Assembly: GCF_030814655.1 (NCBI RefSeq)
Contig: NZ_JAUSVK010000001.1
Span: 5,153,001 to 5,217,000, forward strand
Reading direction: 5' to 3'
Source: Labrys monachus
Lineage (GTDB): Bacteria > Pseudomonadota > Alphaproteobacteria > Rhizobiales > Labraceae
DNA: 64,000 bases
This document shows positions 43,918-53,523 of the stretch, piece by piece; within the stretch, counting starts at the first letter, position 1; every line of letters starts with the position of its first letter. Made by a program: the position numbers and the translations under genes. Under the pieces are notes generated by a model, which saw only the letters and a program-made list of their open reading frames with translations, did not search any database and was not told the DNA's origin.

Positions 43918-45477
43918 CTACCCCTCATGAAACCGGTTATACCGATAGGGCCTCGCCGCCTCGTTCTCCTCATGCCGCCTGAACCAGCCCTCCAGATGCG
44001 GCATCAGCCGCTCCGTCATCGCCCGGGCCGTGCGCTCGGCCGCGGTCGGCGGCGCCTCGAGCCGGGCGGCGATGTCAGCGAGGACGCCGTCGCGGTCGAT
44101 CGAGATGACTTTTCCCGCCGCCACCACCTTGCGGCCGCCGACGAAGACGGTGTCGACCGCCTTCTGGCGGGCACGCAGCACCACGGCGTCGAGGAGGCCG
44201 GTGCGCGGGTCGAGCCAGGGGCGGGCGACGGCGCGCCAGTCGAGCAGCACGATGTCGGCGGCGCGTCCGGGGTCCAGCCGGCCGATGCGGCCGGCGAAAC
44301 CGGTGGTGCCGGCGGCGTGCTCGGTCGCCATCTGGAACACCGCAGCGGGCGAGAGACGCGGCCCCCACAGCGAGGCGCCGCGATGGAGCGCCCAGACGAG
44401 GCCCATCTCGGTGAGCATGTTGCGGTCGTCGTCGATGTTCGACTGGTCGATGCCGAGCGCGACGCGGATGCCGCGCTTCGTCATCTCCGTCACCGGCGCA
44501 ATGCCGCTGGCAAGCCGCAGGCCCGAGCTCGCATTGTGGCAGACCTGGCAGCCATGGCCGGCGAGGAGGTCGAGGTCGTCCGGGCTCACCCAGATGCCGT
44601 GGCCGAGCGTCAGGTCCGGCCCGAGACAGCCGAGGCGGTGGAGATGGCCGATGGCCGAGCAGCCGGTGCGGCGGCGGGCGAAATCGGCCTGGCGCTCGGT
44701 CTCGACCAGATGCATGTGGACCTTGGCGCCGTGGCGGCGCGCCGTGTCGAAGATCGCCTCCAGGCAGGCATCGGAGCACCAATGCAGATTGGCGGGCGCG
44801 AGCTGCAGACGGACGCCGTCGGCGTCGCGTGCGCGCCAGCGCCGGGCGGCGGCCTCGAAGAAGGCCATGAAGCGGGCGATCGGCGGCTGGCTCGCCGCGA
44901 TCTCGGCCCGGACATGCGCCGCGAGGTCGTCCGGCAGGCCGGCGAGGAACGTGGCGTCGTCCTCATAGGTCAGCTGGTTGCGGTCGCGGATCATGAACGA
45001 CCAGGAGACCCGCATGCCGATGTCCCTGTAGGACGTGATCACCTCGTCGGCGGTCGCCTCCCAGGCGCTTTCCGGCCCGCTGAGACCGCTCTGGATGTGC
45101 TGGACGGCGGTGGTGCCGCTCTCCAGCATCTCGATGGCGGCATAGAGCGTGTCGAGCCGCTGGCCGATGCGCCGCATGCCGCGGAAATGCGGCAGCCAGA
45201 GCTCGAGCGGCGCGAACGGCACGCCCATCATCAGCGGCGTCAGGCCGAAATGGTGGTGGCCGTTGACGAGGCCCGGCATCGCCACGGTGTCCGGCCCGCC
45301 CTCGACCGGCAGATCCGGATGGGCCGCAATCATCGCGCCGGCCTCGCCGATGGCCGCGACGGCGCCGTCGACGACGTGGATCGCCGCATCCTCGACGATC
45401 TCCGCCTCGCCGGCCGCGTCGACGCCGCGGATCACCGCCCGGGCGCGGATGAGGAAGGGGCCGTGCTGCGCCGTCAT
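43918..45477 (-). CDS. amidohydrolase, ATZ/TRZ-like deaminase family
   Basis: A 519-residue metal-dependent hydrolase. Metal ligands are visible in MPGLVNGHHHFGLTP, VHMHLVETERQ, LTLGHGIWVS and ALGIDQSNIDDD. GIGRLDPGRAADIVLLDW is the typical C-terminal beta segment. The closest functional classes would be guanine/cytosine deaminase-like, chlorohydrolase or SsnA-type enzymes, and the substrate is unknown. The ATG at 45477 has AGGAGACGAG just upstream. It neighbours a flavin reductase-like gene and a formamidase, which hints at degradation of a nitrogen heterocycle, an inference from context. Confidence 0.87.
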   Translation of the reverse strand: MTAQHGPFLIRARAVIRGVDAAGEAEIVEDAAIHVVDGAVAAIGEAGAMIAAHPDLPVEGGPDTVAMPGLVNGHHHFGLTPLMMGVPFAPLELWLPHFRGMRRIGQRLDTLYAAIEMLESGTTAVQHIQSGLSGPESAWEATADEVITSYRDIGMRVSWSFMIRDRNQLTYEDDATFLAGLPDDLAAHVRAEIAASQPPIARFMAFFEAAARRWRARDADGVRLQLAPANLHWCSDACLEAIFDTARRHGAKVHMHLVETERQADFARRRTGCSAIGHLHRLGCLGPDLTLGHGIWVSPDDLDLLAGHGCQVCHNASSGLRLASGIAPVTEMTKRGIRVALGIDQSNIDDDRNMLTEMGLVWALHRGASLWGPRLSPAAVFQMATEHAAGTTGFAGRIGRLDPGRAADIVLLDWRAVARPWLDPRTGLLDAVVLRARQKAVDTVFVGGRKVVAAGKVISIDRDGVLADIAARLEAPPTAAERTARAMTERLMPHLEGWFRRHEENEAARPYRYNRFHEG

Positions 45478-45526
45478 GCTCGTCTCCTGATGCGGTCCGG
45501 TGTGGGGGGAAGGTCGAGAGCGAGGC

Positions 45527-45569
45527 CCGACCTTGGCATTGCCAGACTCGTCCCGGCAATGCCAAGGTC
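45527..45569. repeat. long inverted repeat in amidohydrolase promoter region
   Basis: CCGACCTTGGCATTGCC (45527-45543) is followed after AGACTCGTCCC by GGCAATGCCAAGGTCGG (45553-45569), a perfect 17-base inverted repeat with a 9-base centre. It lies 50 bases upstream of the amidohydrolase start, between it and the divergent flavin reductase gene. It could be an operator for their common regulator or a stable RNA hairpin. Confidence 0.65.
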
Positions 45570-45820
45570 GGCCTTCCGCCAAACACGCCTGCCCGGATTT
45601 TCCGCCTCCCGCATCCTTGATCCGGCCGACCGCCTATACAAGAATGGCCGGACATCCCTCCGCTCCGGCTGGCACCCTTGCTCCCCTTCCCGCCCCGTCC
45701 CGATCTCGTCGACCTGGCCCTGCACCGGGCGATCCTCGGCGCCGCGCTCGAAGGCCGTGCGCGCGGGGAAGAGGCCGCCGGCAGCCGGCGGGACGAGCGC
45801 GCCAGGAGGAGGCAGAGAGG

Positions 45821-46501
45821 ATGAAGCCCGTCGACGAGGGTGGCGCGACGCACCATCATTTCGATTTCAACGCGCTGTCGGCGCGCGACCGCTATAAGCT
45901 GCTGATCGGCACGGTGATCCCGCGCCCGATCGCCTTCGTCACCACGGTGGACGAGAAGGGGCGCGTCAATGCAGCGCCGTTCAGCTTCTTCAACGTGCTC
46001 TCGGCCGACCCGGCCCTCGTCGCCATCGGTGTCGAGAACCATGCCGACATGCGCTTCAAGGACACCGGACACAATATCCGCATGACCGAGGAATTCACCG
46101 TCAACATCGTCGACGACGCCATGGTCGAGGCGATGAATGTGTGCGCGGTGCCGTTCGCGCCTGGGGTGGACGAGCTCGCCATGGCGGGGCTGACCGCCAT
46201 TCCCGGCACCCATGTCGCCTGCCCGCGCATCGCCGAGGCGCCCGCCTCGCTGGAATGCCGCCGCCACATGACGCTGGAGGTCGGCAAGTCGCGCGAGATC
46301 GTGTTCGGGCTGGTGCTCGGCTGCTTCGTGCGGGCCGGCGCCGTCGATCCGCTTACCAAGCATGTCGACCAGCGCGGCATGGACGCCATCGGACGCCTGG
46401 GCGGCCACGGCTATGCCCGCATCCGCGACCAGTTCGACCTGCCGACGATGTCGGTGGCGGAATGGGAGCAGCGGCAGGCCGGGGAACGGGAGGACCGATA
46501 G
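45821..46501 (+). CDS. flavin reductase family (FMN-binding split barrel) protein
   Basis: A 226-residue protein with the flavin-reductase-like split barrel: YKLLIGTVIPRPIAFVTTVD, RVNAAPFSFFNVLSADPALV, and KDTGHNIRMTEEFTVNIV, the FMN-binding parts. It may reduce or simply bind FMN and could serve a partner oxygenase. The ATG at 45821 follows an AGGAGGAGGCAGAGAGG run. It is divergent from the amidohydrolase across about 340 bases, which contain a GC-rich, probably non-coding stretch with direct GACCTTGGCATTGCC-type inverted segments at about 45527-45570. Confidence 0.88.
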   Translation: MKPVDEGGATHHHFDFNALSARDRYKLLIGTVIPRPIAFVTTVDEKGRVNAAPFSFFNVLSADPALVAIGVENHADMRFKDTGHNIRMTEEFTVNIVDDAMVEAMNVCAVPFAPGVDELAMAGLTAIPGTHVACPRIAEAPASLECRRHMTLEVGKSREIVFGLVLGCFVRAGAVDPLTKHVDQRGMDAIGRLGGHGYARIRDQFDLPTMSVAEWEQRQAGEREDR

Positions 46502-46633
46502 GCGCCCGCTTGGCGCCGGCCCGCATTTCACGGGAGCGATGAGGCGGGTGGCCGTCCCGAGCGAACCGAAGGTCCGATCTCCCGGGGCTATTTGCGGCCC
46601 GCTTGGATTGGGGGCATCCCGCCGAGAACAAGG

Positions 46634-46659
46634 GCGGACGAGACGTCCGCGCTCCCGGG
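46634..46659. repeat. short hairpin repeat, family 2 copy 3
   Basis: GCGGACG-AGA-CGTCCGC followed by GCTCCCGG. It lies in the gap between the convergent flavin reductase and formamidase genes (46502-46683), which otherwise shows nothing. Same family as 12721-12749 and 26034-26055. Confidence 0.55.
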
Positions 46660-46683
46660 AAGTGTGCCGGCGCGGAGCCTCGG

Positions 46684-47700
46684 CTATTCCGCCGCCTTCG
46701 GCAGGCGCTCGCCGTAGCGGCGGGTCGGCTTGTCGAAGCCATAGGCGGTGCCGTCTTTGTGGACGACCTCGTCCTCCCACGGCAGGCGGTAGCGGCCGGC
46801 CGCCAGGTCCGTCATATAGGTGTAGGGGCAGTCGCCCGCTCCGCCCGCCACCGCCGTCAGGCCGCGATGGCCGAACTGGTAGATGTTGTTCTCCACCGCC
46901 CAATATTTCCGCGCCTCGCGCACGAGATCCGGCCGGACCTCGGCGGTGATGATCTCGTCTGGCCGCCCAGAGGTGCCGTGCGCGATGACGGAACCGTCGA
47001 AATTCACCACCATGCCCTCGCCCATCGAATCGAAGGCGCCGTCGGAACCGCTCATGCACACGCTGGCGGTGACCATCAGGTTGCAGAAGGCATTGGCCTG
47101 GTTGGTGAAGCGCCAGGCCTCGCGCATCGGCGCGGTGTAGCCGGCCGTGCGCAGCATGATCTCGGCGCCCTTGTAGGCGCATTCGCGCGCCATCTCCGGG
47201 AACATGCCGTCATGACAGATGATCAGCGCGATCTTCGCGCCCTTGGGGCCGGTCACCACGGGAATGCCGATATCGCCCGGCTCCCACGGCTCGACCGGCA
47301 CCCAGGGGTGGAACTTGCGGTAATAGAGCTTGATCTCGCCCTGGTCGTCGATGATCAGCCCGGAATTATAGGGGTAGCCGCCGGGGTTGAGCTCCATGAT
47401 CGAGAAGCAGCCCCAGATGCGGTTGTCGATGCAGGCCTGCCTGAAGGCGGCGACTTCGGGTCCGTCGAGCGAGCACATGATCGCCGGCGAAGTGTCCATC
47501 GAAAGCCCGTGCAGCGCATATTCGGGGAAGACGACGAGATCCATCGTCGCCATGTTGGCCCGCGCCTTGCCAACGAGGCCGACGATACGCTCGGTCTGGC
47601 GGGCAAGATCCGCCGGCGTCTTCACCACCGGCAGCTGCAGCTGCACCAGTCCGATGACGACGCCTTCCGGCGCCTTGTTCAACCCACCCAATCCGTTCAT
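46684..47700 (-). CDS. amiF: formamidase (nitrilase superfamily)
   Basis: A 338-residue enzyme hydrolysing formamide to formate and ammonia. The catalytic Glu-Lys-Cys triad is visible at about residue 60 (VVFPEYALHG), 129 (YYRKFHPW) and 162 (IICHDGMFPE), and spacing matches AmiF. The N terminus with NGLGGLNKAPEGVVIGLVQ and the segment EPWEPGDIGIPVVTGP separate it from the related aliphatic amidase AmiE. The ATG at 47700 is chosen over 47778. It converges with the flavin reductase gene and is divergent from the small gene at 47797. Confidence 0.92.
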   Translation of the reverse strand: MNGLGGLNKAPEGVVIGLVQLQLPVVKTPADLARQTERIVGLVGKARANMATMDLVVFPEYALHGLSMDTSPAIMCSLDGPEVAAFRQACIDNRIWGCFSIMELNPGGYPYNSGLIIDDQGEIKLYYRKFHPWVPVEPWEPGDIGIPVVTGPKGAKIALIICHDGMFPEMARECAYKGAEIMLRTAGYTAPMREAWRFTNQANAFCNLMVTASVCMSGSDGAFDSMGEGMVVNFDGSVIAHGTSGRPDEIITAEVRPDLVREARKYWAVENNIYQFGHRGLTAVAGGAGDCPYTYMTDLAAGRYRLPWEDEVVHKDGTAYGFDKPTRRYGERLPKAAE

Positions 47701-47796
47701 CGCGCGCCTCCTGCGGTTCGTCGTTCGGTGCGTCCAAGCAATTGTCGTGCCGGCGGCCCCATCGACAAATCCCGGCACCGGCGGCAGAATGGCGGC

Positions 47797-48120
47797 ATGA
47801 CGCTGCGCCTGCCCCAGAACATCTCCGGCCTGTCAACCCGCACCGCCGTTGACGTCATGGCGGCCGAGATCCGGGTGGAGAAGGCGATCTCCCTCGAACG
47901 GACGGGCGAGGCGGCCGGCAAGGCCGTGGCGGCGCTCAAGGCGGCGGCGCCTTCGGATCCGGAACGGCCGCGCCTGCTCGCCGAGGCGGCCGAGGCCGTC
48001 TGGGGCTATTTCATCCAGCGCGAGCTGATGGGACAGGGCTCGCATGCCGCCGTGATCCGCGACATGGGCATCCCGCGCGAGGTGATCGCGCGGCTCGGCG
48101 CAAGGCCGAAGACAGAGTAG
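47797..48120 (+). CDS. small helical protein, DUF6665-like
   Basis: A 107-residue soluble protein, mostly helical. Segments EIRVEKAISLERTGEAAGKA, AEAAEAVWGYFIQRELMG and VIRDMGIPREVIARLGA match what I remember of a small family labelled DUF6665; the label is tentative. No function known. It starts at the ATG at 47797, without a clear ribosome site, and precedes the FAD dehydrogenase gene by 59 bases on the same strand. Confidence 0.7.
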   Translation: MTLRLPQNISGLSTRTAVDVMAAEIRVEKAISLERTGEAAGKAVAALKAAAPSDPERPRLLAEAAEAVWGYFIQRELMGQGSHAAVIRDMGIPREVIARLGARPKTE

Positions 48121-48179
48121 GCTGCAGGCGGCCGCTCGGCGCCACCTTGCCGCGAAAGAGCGCCGGAAAGGGAGGCTTC

Positions 48180-49811
48180 ATGGCCGATGCGGATGCGATC
48201 ATCGTGGGCGCCGGTCTCGCCGGGCTCGTCGCGGCAACGGAACTGGCGCAGGCCGGCAGGCGGGTGATCGTGCTCGACCAGGAGCCGCGCCAGTCACTCG
48301 GCGGGCAGGCCTTCTGGTCGCTCGGCGGGCTGTTCCTGGTCGACAGCCCCGAGCAGCGCCGCCTCGGCATCCGCGACAGCCACGACCTCGCTGTGCAGGA
48401 CTGGCTCGGTGCCGCCGGCTTCGACCGCGCCGAGGATTACTGGCCCCGGCGCTGGGCCGAGGCCTATCTCGCCTTCGCCGCCGGCGAGAAGCGCGCCTGG
48501 CTCCGGGCGATGGGCCACCGCATCTTCCCGGTGGTCGGCTGGGCCGAACGCGGCGGCAATTCGGTGCCGCGTTTCCATCTCACCTGGGGCACCGGACCGG
48601 GACTGCTCGAGCCCTTCGAAAGGCGGGCGCTGGAGGCCGAGGGCAAGGGCCTGATCGCGTTCCGCTTCCGCCATCGCGTCGACCGGCTGCTGACGGCCGG
48701 CGGCGCCGTGGAGGGCGTCGAGGGCGCGGTCCTGGCGCCGAGCGAGGCGGCCCGCGGCGTCGCCACCTCCCGGGAGAGGGGCGGCGACTTCGTGCTGCGC
48801 GCACCGGCCGTGATCGTCGCCAGCGGCGGCATCGGCGGCAATTTCGACCTGGTGCGGCACCACTGGCCCGAGCGCCTCGGCCGGCCGCCGTCGGCGATGG
48901 TCTCGGGGGTGCCGGCCCATGTCGACGGGCGCATGCTGGGCATCGCCGAGGACGCCGGCGCCCGGCCGATCAACCGCGACCGCATGTGGCACTACACGGA
49001 GGGGGTGAGGAACTGGGCGCCGATCTGGCCGGACCACGGCATCCGCATTCTGCCGGGCCCCTCTCCGCTCTGGCTCGACGCGCGCGGTCGCCGCCTGCCG
49101 GGACCGCTCTATCCGGGCTGCGACACGCTGGCGACGCTCGCGCATCTGCGCGGGACCAGCTTCGACCATTCCTGGTTCGTCCTCACCCAGAGTATCATCC
49201 GCAAGGAATTCGCGCTGTCGGGCTCCGAGCAGAACCCGGACCTCACCAACCGCGACTGGCTGCTGACGCTGCGCCGCGCCCTCGGCCGCCGGGCGACCGG
49301 CCCGGTCGAGGCCTTCAAGCGGCACGGCGAGGATTTCGTCGTGCGCGACGACCTCGACGGCCTGGTGGCGGGCATGAACGCGCTCGCCGGCGAGCCCCTC
49401 CTCGACGCCGCCGCCGTGCGGCGCGAGGTCGAGATGCGGGACCGCTCCGCCGTCAACGCCTTCGGCAAGGACGGCCAGATCATCGGCATCCGCCATGCGA
49501 GACGCTATGTCGGCGACCGGCTGGTACGCACGGCCAAGCCCCATGCCCTGCTCGACCCCGCCCACGGCCCGTTGATCGCCGTGCGCCTTCATATCCTCAC
49601 CCGCAAGACCCTCGGCGGCCTGGAGACCGACCTCGACGGCCGCGTGTTCGGGCAGGACCTCGCCGTCATCCCCGGACTTTACGCCGCCGGCGAGGCATCG
49701 GGCTTCGGCGGCGGGGGCATGCACGGCTATCGCGCGCTCGAAGGCTCCTTCCTCGGCGGCTGCCTGTTCTCCGGCCGGCAGGCGGGGCGGGCGGTGGCGC
49801 GAACGGTCTGA
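48180..49811 (+). CDS. FAD-dependent dehydrogenase of the fumarate reductase/3-ketosteroid dehydrogenase type
   Basis: A 543-residue flavoprotein. The N-terminal Rossmann motif ADAIIVGAGLAGLVAATELA and the C-terminal FAD loop PGLYAAGEASGFGGGGMHG are typical of the FAD-binding dehydrogenase (FAD_binding_2) family. NAFGKDGQIIGIRHARRYVG and LHILTRKTLGGLETD support it. It has no signal peptide. The likely reaction is dehydrogenation of a C-C bond of an unknown substrate. The ATG at 48180 has GGGAGGCTTC upstream, chosen over 48147. Metabolic link to the neighbours is not established. Confidence 0.85.
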   Translation: MADADAIIVGAGLAGLVAATELAQAGRRVIVLDQEPRQSLGGQAFWSLGGLFLVDSPEQRRLGIRDSHDLAVQDWLGAAGFDRAEDYWPRRWAEAYLAFAAGEKRAWLRAMGHRIFPVVGWAERGGNSVPRFHLTWGTGPGLLEPFERRALEAEGKGLIAFRFRHRVDRLLTAGGAVEGVEGAVLAPSEAARGVATSRERGGDFVLRAPAVIVASGGIGGNFDLVRHHWPERLGRPPSAMVSGVPAHVDGRMLGIAEDAGARPINRDRMWHYTEGVRNWAPIWPDHGIRILPGPSPLWLDARGRRLPGPLYPGCDTLATLAHLRGTSFDHSWFVLTQSIIRKEFALSGSEQNPDLTNRDWLLTLRRALGRRATGPVEAFKRHGEDFVVRDDLDGLVAGMNALAGEPLLDAAAVRREVEMRDRSAVNAFGKDGQIIGIRHARRYVGDRLVRTAKPHALLDPAHGPLIAVRLHILTRKTLGGLETDLDGRVFGQDLAVIPGLYAAGEASGFGGGGMHGYRALEGSFLGGCLFSGRQAGRAVARTV

Positions 49812-50043
49812 CGGGGCGTGCCGACGATATTTTCCGGATTCGGTCGGAGACGCCCGACAATTTGAAACTCGGCGCATCACCCGCTTTATCCCGCCGCGAT
49901 ACCCTGCTATTCACCCCGCATGACATACGCGTCGCGCATATTGCGAATTATCGTCCCGGCTTTCGCGTGCGGGCTCGCCTGAGCTCCGCGGAAGGTCCGG
50001 GTTTGCGCCGCTTTTCCCCGTTCGCCTCGACAGGCTTTTCACG

Positions 50044-53016
50044 ATGACCGACGTCACGACCCCCAGCGAAGCCGAGGGCTTCGACTATTCCAAGACCCTG
50101 TTCCTGCCGCAGACCAGCTTTCCGATGCGCGGCGGGCTGCCGCAGAAGGAGCCGGAGATCCTGGCGCGCTGGCAGAAGGCCGGCCTCTACCGTCGCCTGC
50201 GCGAAAGCGCAGCCGGACGGCCGAAATTCGTGCTGCATGACGGCCCCCCCTATGCAAACGGCAACATCCATATCGGCCATGCGCTCAACAAGATCCTGAA
50301 GGATCTCGTCACGCGCTCGCAGCAGATGCTCGGCTTCGATTCCAATTATGTGCCGGGCTGGGACTGCCACGGCCTGCCGATCGAATGGAAGATCGAGGAA
50401 CAGTACCGCGCCAAGGGCCTCAACAAGGACGAGGTGCCGCTGATCGAGTTCCGCCAGGAATGCCGCGCCTTCGCCGAGCACTGGCTTTCGGTGCAGCGCG
50501 AGGAGTTCAAGCGCCTCGGCATCGAGGGCGACTGGGAGCATCCCTACGCCACCATGGCCTTCCCGGCCGAGGCGCAGATCGCGCGCGAGATCATGAAGTT
50601 CGCGATGACGGACCAGCTCTATCGCGGTTCGAAGCCGGTGATGTGGAGCGTGGTCGAGAAGACCTCGCTGGCCGAGGCCGAGGTCGAATATGAGGACCAC
50701 ACCTCCGATACGGTGTGGGTGAAGTTCCCGATCATCGGCGGGGCGCGCCGCAGCGAGGTCGCCGCCGCCGCAGTGGTGATCTGGACCACGACGCCCTGGA
50801 CCCTGCCGGGCAACCGCGCCATCGCCTTTTCGAGCCGCATCGCCTACGGGCTCTACCGCGTCACCGAAGCGCCGGAAGACAATTGGGCGAAGCCCGGGGA
50901 CACCTTCATCCTCGCCGACAGGTTGACCAAGGACGTGTTCCAGAGCGCGAAGGTCACCGGCTATGAGCGCCTCGACGTCGTCGCGCCAACGGAACTCGCC
51001 GACCTCATCGCCGCCCATCCCCTGCACGGCTATGATCCCGGCTACGGCTTCCAGGTGCCGCTGCTCGACGGCGACCACGTCACCGACGACGCCGGCACCG
51101 GCTTCGTGCATACCGCTCCCGGCCATGGCCGCGAGGACTTCGACCTGTGGATGGCCCGCAGCCGTGACCTCCACACCCGCGGCATCGACACCCACATCCC
51201 CTACACCGTGGATGGCGACGGCTTCTACACGAAGGAGGCGCCGGGCTTTGCGGGCAAGCGCGTCCTCACCGACAAGGGCGACAAGGGCGACGCCAACGAC
51301 GCCGTGATCAAGGCGCTGATCTCGCAGGGCAACCTCGTGGCGCGCGGTCGGCTCAAGCACCAATATCCGCATTCCTGGCGCTCGAAGAAGCCGGTGATCT
51401 TCCGCAACACGCCGCAATGGTTCATCGCGATGGACAAGCCCCTCGGGGACGGGTCCACGCTGCGCACGCGGGCACTCCACGCCATCGCCGCGACGCAATG
51501 GGTGCCGGCGGCGGGCGAGAACCGCATCAACGGCATGATCGCCAACCGGCCCGACTGGGTGGTCTCGCGCCAGCGCGCCTGGGGCGTGCCGATCGCCGTA
51601 TTCATGCGCGAGAAGGCCGGCGGGGGCGTCGAGATCCTCAAGGACGAGGCGATCAACGAAGCCATCGCCAGTGCCTTCGAAGCGGAAGGCGCCGATGCCT
51701 GGTACAAGGAGGGTGCCGCCGAGCGCTTCCTCGGCGCCCGGGCCGGCGAAGGCTGGACCAAGGTGGACGACATCCTCGACGTCTGGTTCGATTCGGGTTC
51801 CACCCATGCCTTCACCCTGGAGGATCCCGTGCACTTCCCGGGCCTCGCCGGCATTCGCCGCAAGATCGAGGGCGGCACCGACACGGTGATGTATCTGGAA
51901 GGCTCGGACCAGCATCGCGGCTGGTTCCACTCCTCGCTCCTCGAAAGCTGCGGCACGCGCGGCCGCGCGCCCTACGACGTCGTCGTCACCCATGGCTTCA
52001 CGCTCGACGAACGCGGGCGCAAGATGTCGAAGTCGATCGGCAACACGGTGGCGCCGCAGGACATCATCAAGCGCTCCGGGGCCGACATCCTGCGGCTCTG
52101 GGTGGCGACGACGGATTATTGGGACGATCAGCGCATCGGGCCGGAGATCCTCAAGACCGCTGAGGACAATTACCGCAAGCTGCGCAACACCCTGCGCTGG
52201 ATGCTGGGCACGCTGGCGCATTTCGAGCCCGGCGAGGCCGTGCCCTTCGCCGACATGCCGGAACTCGAGAGGCTGATGCTGCACCGCCTCGCCGAGCTGG
52301 CGCCGCAGGTCAAGGCGGCCTATGCCGGCTACGACTACAAGCGCGTGGTGTCGCTGCTCGCCGCCTTCATGACGTCGGAACTCTCCGCCTTCTATTTCGA
52401 CGTCCGCAAGGATGCGCTCTATTGCGACCCGGCCTCCTCGGTCCGCCGGCGGGCTTCGCTGACGGTGGTCGACAGCCTGTTCACCGCACTCGTCACCTGG
52501 CTCGCGCCGATCCTGTGCTTCACGGCCGAGGAAGCCTGGACGTCGCGGTTCGGCGAGGCGGGCTCGGTGCATCTGGAGCCGTTGGCCCCGGCCGACCCGC
52601 ATTGGCGCGACCCGGCGCTCGAGACCAAATGGGACGTGATCAAGCGCGTCCGGCGCGTCGTCACCGGCGCGCTGGAGCAGGAGCGCGCGGCCAAGCGCAT
52701 CGGCGCCCCGCTCGAAGCCGCGCCGACGGTGTTCGTGGCTGACGCGGTGACGCTGCGCCTGCTGAAGAGCGTGGAGTTCGACGACGTCTGCATCGTCTCG
52801 GGCCTCACGCTGGTGGAGGGCGAGGGCCCGGCCGAGGCGTTCCGCCTCGACGGCGTCGAGGGTGTCGCCGTCGTTCCCGCCAAGGCCGGCGGCATCAAAT
52901 GCGCCCGGTCCTGGCGCTATTTCGATCCCGCCACCGCCGACCCGGCCTTCCCGGACCTGACCCCGCGCGACGCCGCCGCCATGCGGGAATGGCAAAGCGC
53001 CGCGGGAGAGCGGTGA
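50044..53016 (+). CDS. ileS: isoleucyl-tRNA synthetase
   Basis: A 990-residue class I synthetase. HIGH signature is [16 protein letters not shown] (about residue 70-85), the editing domain contains [15 protein letters not shown] and [16 protein letters not shown], and KMSKS lies in [12 protein letters not shown] (about 660). The C-terminal Zn site of E. coli IleRS is degenerate here, with CARSWRY retaining one Cys. Slightly longer than the usual 940. The 232-base leader (49812-50043) contains one tiny unsupported frame of 20 codons (49920-49982) and no T-box. ileS is followed 3 bases later by lspA, as in most bacteria. Confidence 0.97.
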   Translation: MTDVTTPSEAEGFDYSKTLFLPQTSFPMRGGLPQKEPEILARWQKAGLYRRLRESAAGRPKFVLHDGPPYANGNIHIGHALNKILKDLVTRSQQMLGFDSNYVPGWDCHGLPIEWKIEEQYRAKGLNKDEVPLIEFRQECRAFAEHWLSVQREEFKRLGIEGDWEHPYATMAFPAEAQIAREIMKFAMTDQLYRGSKPVMWSVVEKTSLAEAEVEYEDHTSDTVWVKFPIIGGARRSEVAAAAVVIWTTTPWTLPGNRAIAFSSRIAYGLYRVTEAPEDNWAKPGDTFILADRLTKDVFQSAKVTGYERLDVVAPTELADLIAAHPLHGYDPGYGFQVPLLDGDHVTDDAGTGFVHTAPGHGREDFDLWMARSRDLHTRGIDTHIPYTVDGDGFYTKEAPGFAGKRVLTDKGDKGDANDAVIKALISQGNLVARGRLKHQYPHSWRSKKPVIFRNTPQWFIAMDKPLGDGSTLRTRALHAIAATQWVPAAGENRINGMIANRPDWVVSRQRAWGVPIAVFMREKAGGGVEILKDEAINEAIASAFEAEGADAWYKEGAAERFLGARAGEGWTKVDDILDVWFDSGSTHAFTLEDPVHFPGLAGIRRKIEGGTDTVMYLEGSDQHRGWFHSSLLESCGTRGRAPYDVVVTHGFTLDERGRKMSKSIGNTVAPQDIIKRSGADILRLWVATTDYWDDQRIGPEILKTAEDNYRKLRNTLRWMLGTLAHFEPGEAVPFADMPELERLMLHRLAELAPQVKAAYAGYDYKRVVSLLAAFMTSELSAFYFDVRKDALYCDPASSVRRRASLTVVDSLFTALVTWLAPILCFTAEEAWTSRFGEAGSVHLEPLAPADPHWRDPALETKWDVIKRVRRVVTGALEQERAAKRIGAPLEAAPTVFVADAVTLRLLKSVEFDDVCIVSGLTLVEGEGPAEAFRLDGVEGVAVVPAKAGGIKCARSWRYFDPATADPAFPDLTPRDAAAMREWQSAAGER

Positions 53017-53019
53017 ACG

Positions 53020-53523
53020 ATGCCCGCTCCGTTCCAGGGACGCTCTCTGACGCTCGGCCTTGCGGTGGCGGTCCTGTCCGCCATCGCCGACCAGGTCCAC
53101 AAATATTGGTCGCTGCACGTCTTCGACATCGCCAATAACGGGCCGCTCGACTGGACGCCGTTCCTGCGCATCGTGCTGGTGTGGAATCGCGGAGTGTCCT
53201 ACGGCCTGTTCCAGCAGAACAGCGAGTTCGGGCGCTGGGCGCTGATCTCGTTCCGGCTGTTCGCCGTGCTGCTGCTGGTGGTCTGGCTCGCCAGGATCAC
53301 GTCGCGGACGGGGGCGGTCGCCATCGGGCTTATCATCGGCGGGGCCATCGGCAACGGCATCGACGGCGTGCTCTACGGGGCCGTCGCCGACTTCTTCCTC
53401 TTCCATGTCGGGACGTTCGAATGGTACGTCTTCAACGTGGCCGATATCGCCATCGTTGCAGGCGTGGCCCTCCTGCTGTATGACGTTGTGCTCAACAAGG
53501 ATCCGGGGACGACCCGTTCCTAG
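53020..53523 (+). CDS. lspA: prolipoprotein signal peptidase II
   Basis: A 167-residue aspartic peptidase of the inner membrane with four hydrophobic segments, removing lipoprotein signal peptides. The catalytic Asp pair lies in GAVADFFLFH and VFNVADIAIVAG. N in GGAIGNGIDGVLYG is present, but the Arg normally following the Asp (GNxxDR) is Gly here. SAIADQVHKYW and VWNRGVSYGLF match the family. It starts 3 bases after ileS. Its TAG stop is the first three bases of the dispersed repeat copy B. Confidence 0.93.
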   Translation: MPAPFQGRSLTLGLAVAVLSAIADQVHKYWSLHVFDIANNGPLDWTPFLRIVLVWNRGVSYGLFQQNSEFGRWALISFRLFAVLLLVVWLARITSRTGAVAIGLIIGGAIGNGIDGVLYGAVADFFLFHVGTFEWYVFNVADIAIVAGVALLLYDVVLNKDPGTTRS

